Below the pieces are notes generated by a model. It ran no database searches. It had not been told where the DNA came from and saw only the letters and a program-made list of their open reading frames with translations. The translations under genes and the position numbers were made by a program. Source: Symbiodinium natans (lineage: Eukaryota; Sar; Dinophyceae; Suessiales; Symbiodiniaceae). Taken from it: a stretch of 64,000 bases of DNA. The DNA is taken from NCBI GenBank assembly GCA_905221605.1, contig CAJNDS010002393.1, positions 60,001 to 124,000 of the forward strand, given 5' to 3'. Below are positions 63,153 through 64,000 of the stretch, piece after piece; positions within the stretch are counted from its first letter, which is position 1, and every line of letters begins with the position of its first letter.

Positions 63153-63766
63153 GCTCCAAGCCCCAAAACCCTAAACCCCAAACCCTAAACCCTAAACCCC
63201 AAACCCTGAACCCTAAACCCTAAACTGTGATTTAAGGGGGTTGAGGGGCCCACGGGCCTGAGGCTACAACAGGGCTTCAGGGTTTTTTTTTGGCTTTGGG
63301 TGTTGGGTTGGCTTTGGATTGGGATGTGGCGCAAGGGACAAGGCCCCGAACCTCAAGCTCGTCCTTTGGCTTCTTCTCGTCACTGGCTTAGGGTTTGGCG
63401 AAGAAATGTCAACCTAAAACCCTAAACCCTAAGCCCTAAACCCTCAACCTCCCGCGGTGAGATAAGGATCGACCTCCCAGCCGCCTTCCAAACTTGACGT
63501 GCTCAGCGCAACCCAGAAATCTCTCCCAAAACCGAGAGGCAGAGGCTCCCTGCAGCCCTAAACCCTAAACCCTAAGCACCCTAAACACCCTAAACACCCT
63601 AAACACCCAAACCCTAACCCTAAACGCTACCCTCAACCCTAAACCCTAAACACCCTGATTAAGAGCCCCCTAAGCACCCTAAACCCTAAACATGCTGAGC
63701 ACTCTTAAACACCCTAAACCCTAAATCCTGGCCCTAAGCGCCAAAGCCCGAGCTGCCCGGTCCAAG

Positions 63767-63827
63767 ACCTCGGCTCTACATCTTCGGGATCAACTTCGAC
63801 ATCATGCGGAGAACTTCCATTCCCAAT
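63767..63827 (+). CDS. Exon of a further gene
   Basis: Acceptor TCCAAG|A, donor AAT|GTGGGA. Reads PRLYIFGINFDIMRRTSIPN. Family not recognised. Confidence 0.5.
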
Positions 63828-64000
63828 GTGGGAGATAGCCATGGCCGGGAGCCCAGGAACCGGGGTTAGCGGCAGCATTCTGGGTCTGGGACCTAGAGGG
63901 TTCAGGGCTCAGGGTTTAGGAAGCACGCCTGCTGACCATCAGCAAGTAGGGCTCGGGATTTTGGTGCTTTTTGCTCTAAGGTTCTAGGCCGAATGTGCAG

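Noticed and set aside
1-64000. Window as a chromosome end (true telomere or subtelomere)
   Set aside because: Arrays are short, in both orientations and interleaved with in-frame exons over the whole window; no terminal array is present.

Overview
The window looks like nuclear DNA of a dinoflagellate. The evidence is (i) hundreds of plant/algal-type telomere units (TTTAGGG / CCCTAAA) scattered through the interior of transcribed-looking DNA, (ii) short exons of roughly 30-180 bp with high G+C at third codon positions, all on the + strand, (iii) acceptors that read AG|G, and donors that are a mix of GT, GC and occasionally GA, and (iv) domain types common in dinoflagellates (G8/parallel beta-helix, ankyrin, PDZ, SH3-like). 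No bacterial or organellar features, rRNA, tRNA or CRISPR array were seen. The species cannot be named from the sequence.

Layout. From about 0.5 to at least 53 kb (possibly 57 kb) the + strand holds many small exons that join in phase into what looks like one giant gene for a fibrocystin/PKHD1L1-like secreted or surface protein: IPT/TIG-like exons (0.5-4.3 kb), a first G8 domain (5.2-10.3 kb), a beta-helix region with 'GN.AH' and 'D.DGS' motifs (15-28 kb), a Thr/Ser-rich mucin-like stalk with an acidic Asn-Asp-Thr repeat (28.7-29.9 kb), less certain exons (31-34 kb), a second G8 domain (34.5-39.2 kb), a second beta-helix region (39.8-50 kb) and a second 'DGSF' region (51-53 kb). A second + strand gene at 60.6-62.1 kb ends in a PDZ domain followed by an SH3-like domain; its stop is at 62132-62134 if the last exon is read through. 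Another exon pair lies at 63.1-63.8 kb.

Introns are built mostly from telomere-type repeats. In most introns that carry both orientations, TTTAGGG arrays sit near the donor and CCCTAAA arrays near the acceptor, so many introns have inverted telomeric ends. Some donors are the telomere unit itself (G|GTTTAGGG). Introns also hold several families of short foldback elements. One, at 28769-28893, has 14-bp terminal inverted repeats and a GTTA target duplication and appears to have created an intron inside the Thr-rich exon. Fragments of unrelated proteins (two ankyrin pieces and three unidentified) are also embedded between exons.

Limits. Exons were called by eye from splice signals, phase agreement and protein patterns. 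A 75-bp segment is often open in some frame by chance, so isolated exons without phase partners carry low confidence. No alignment or transcript evidence was available.
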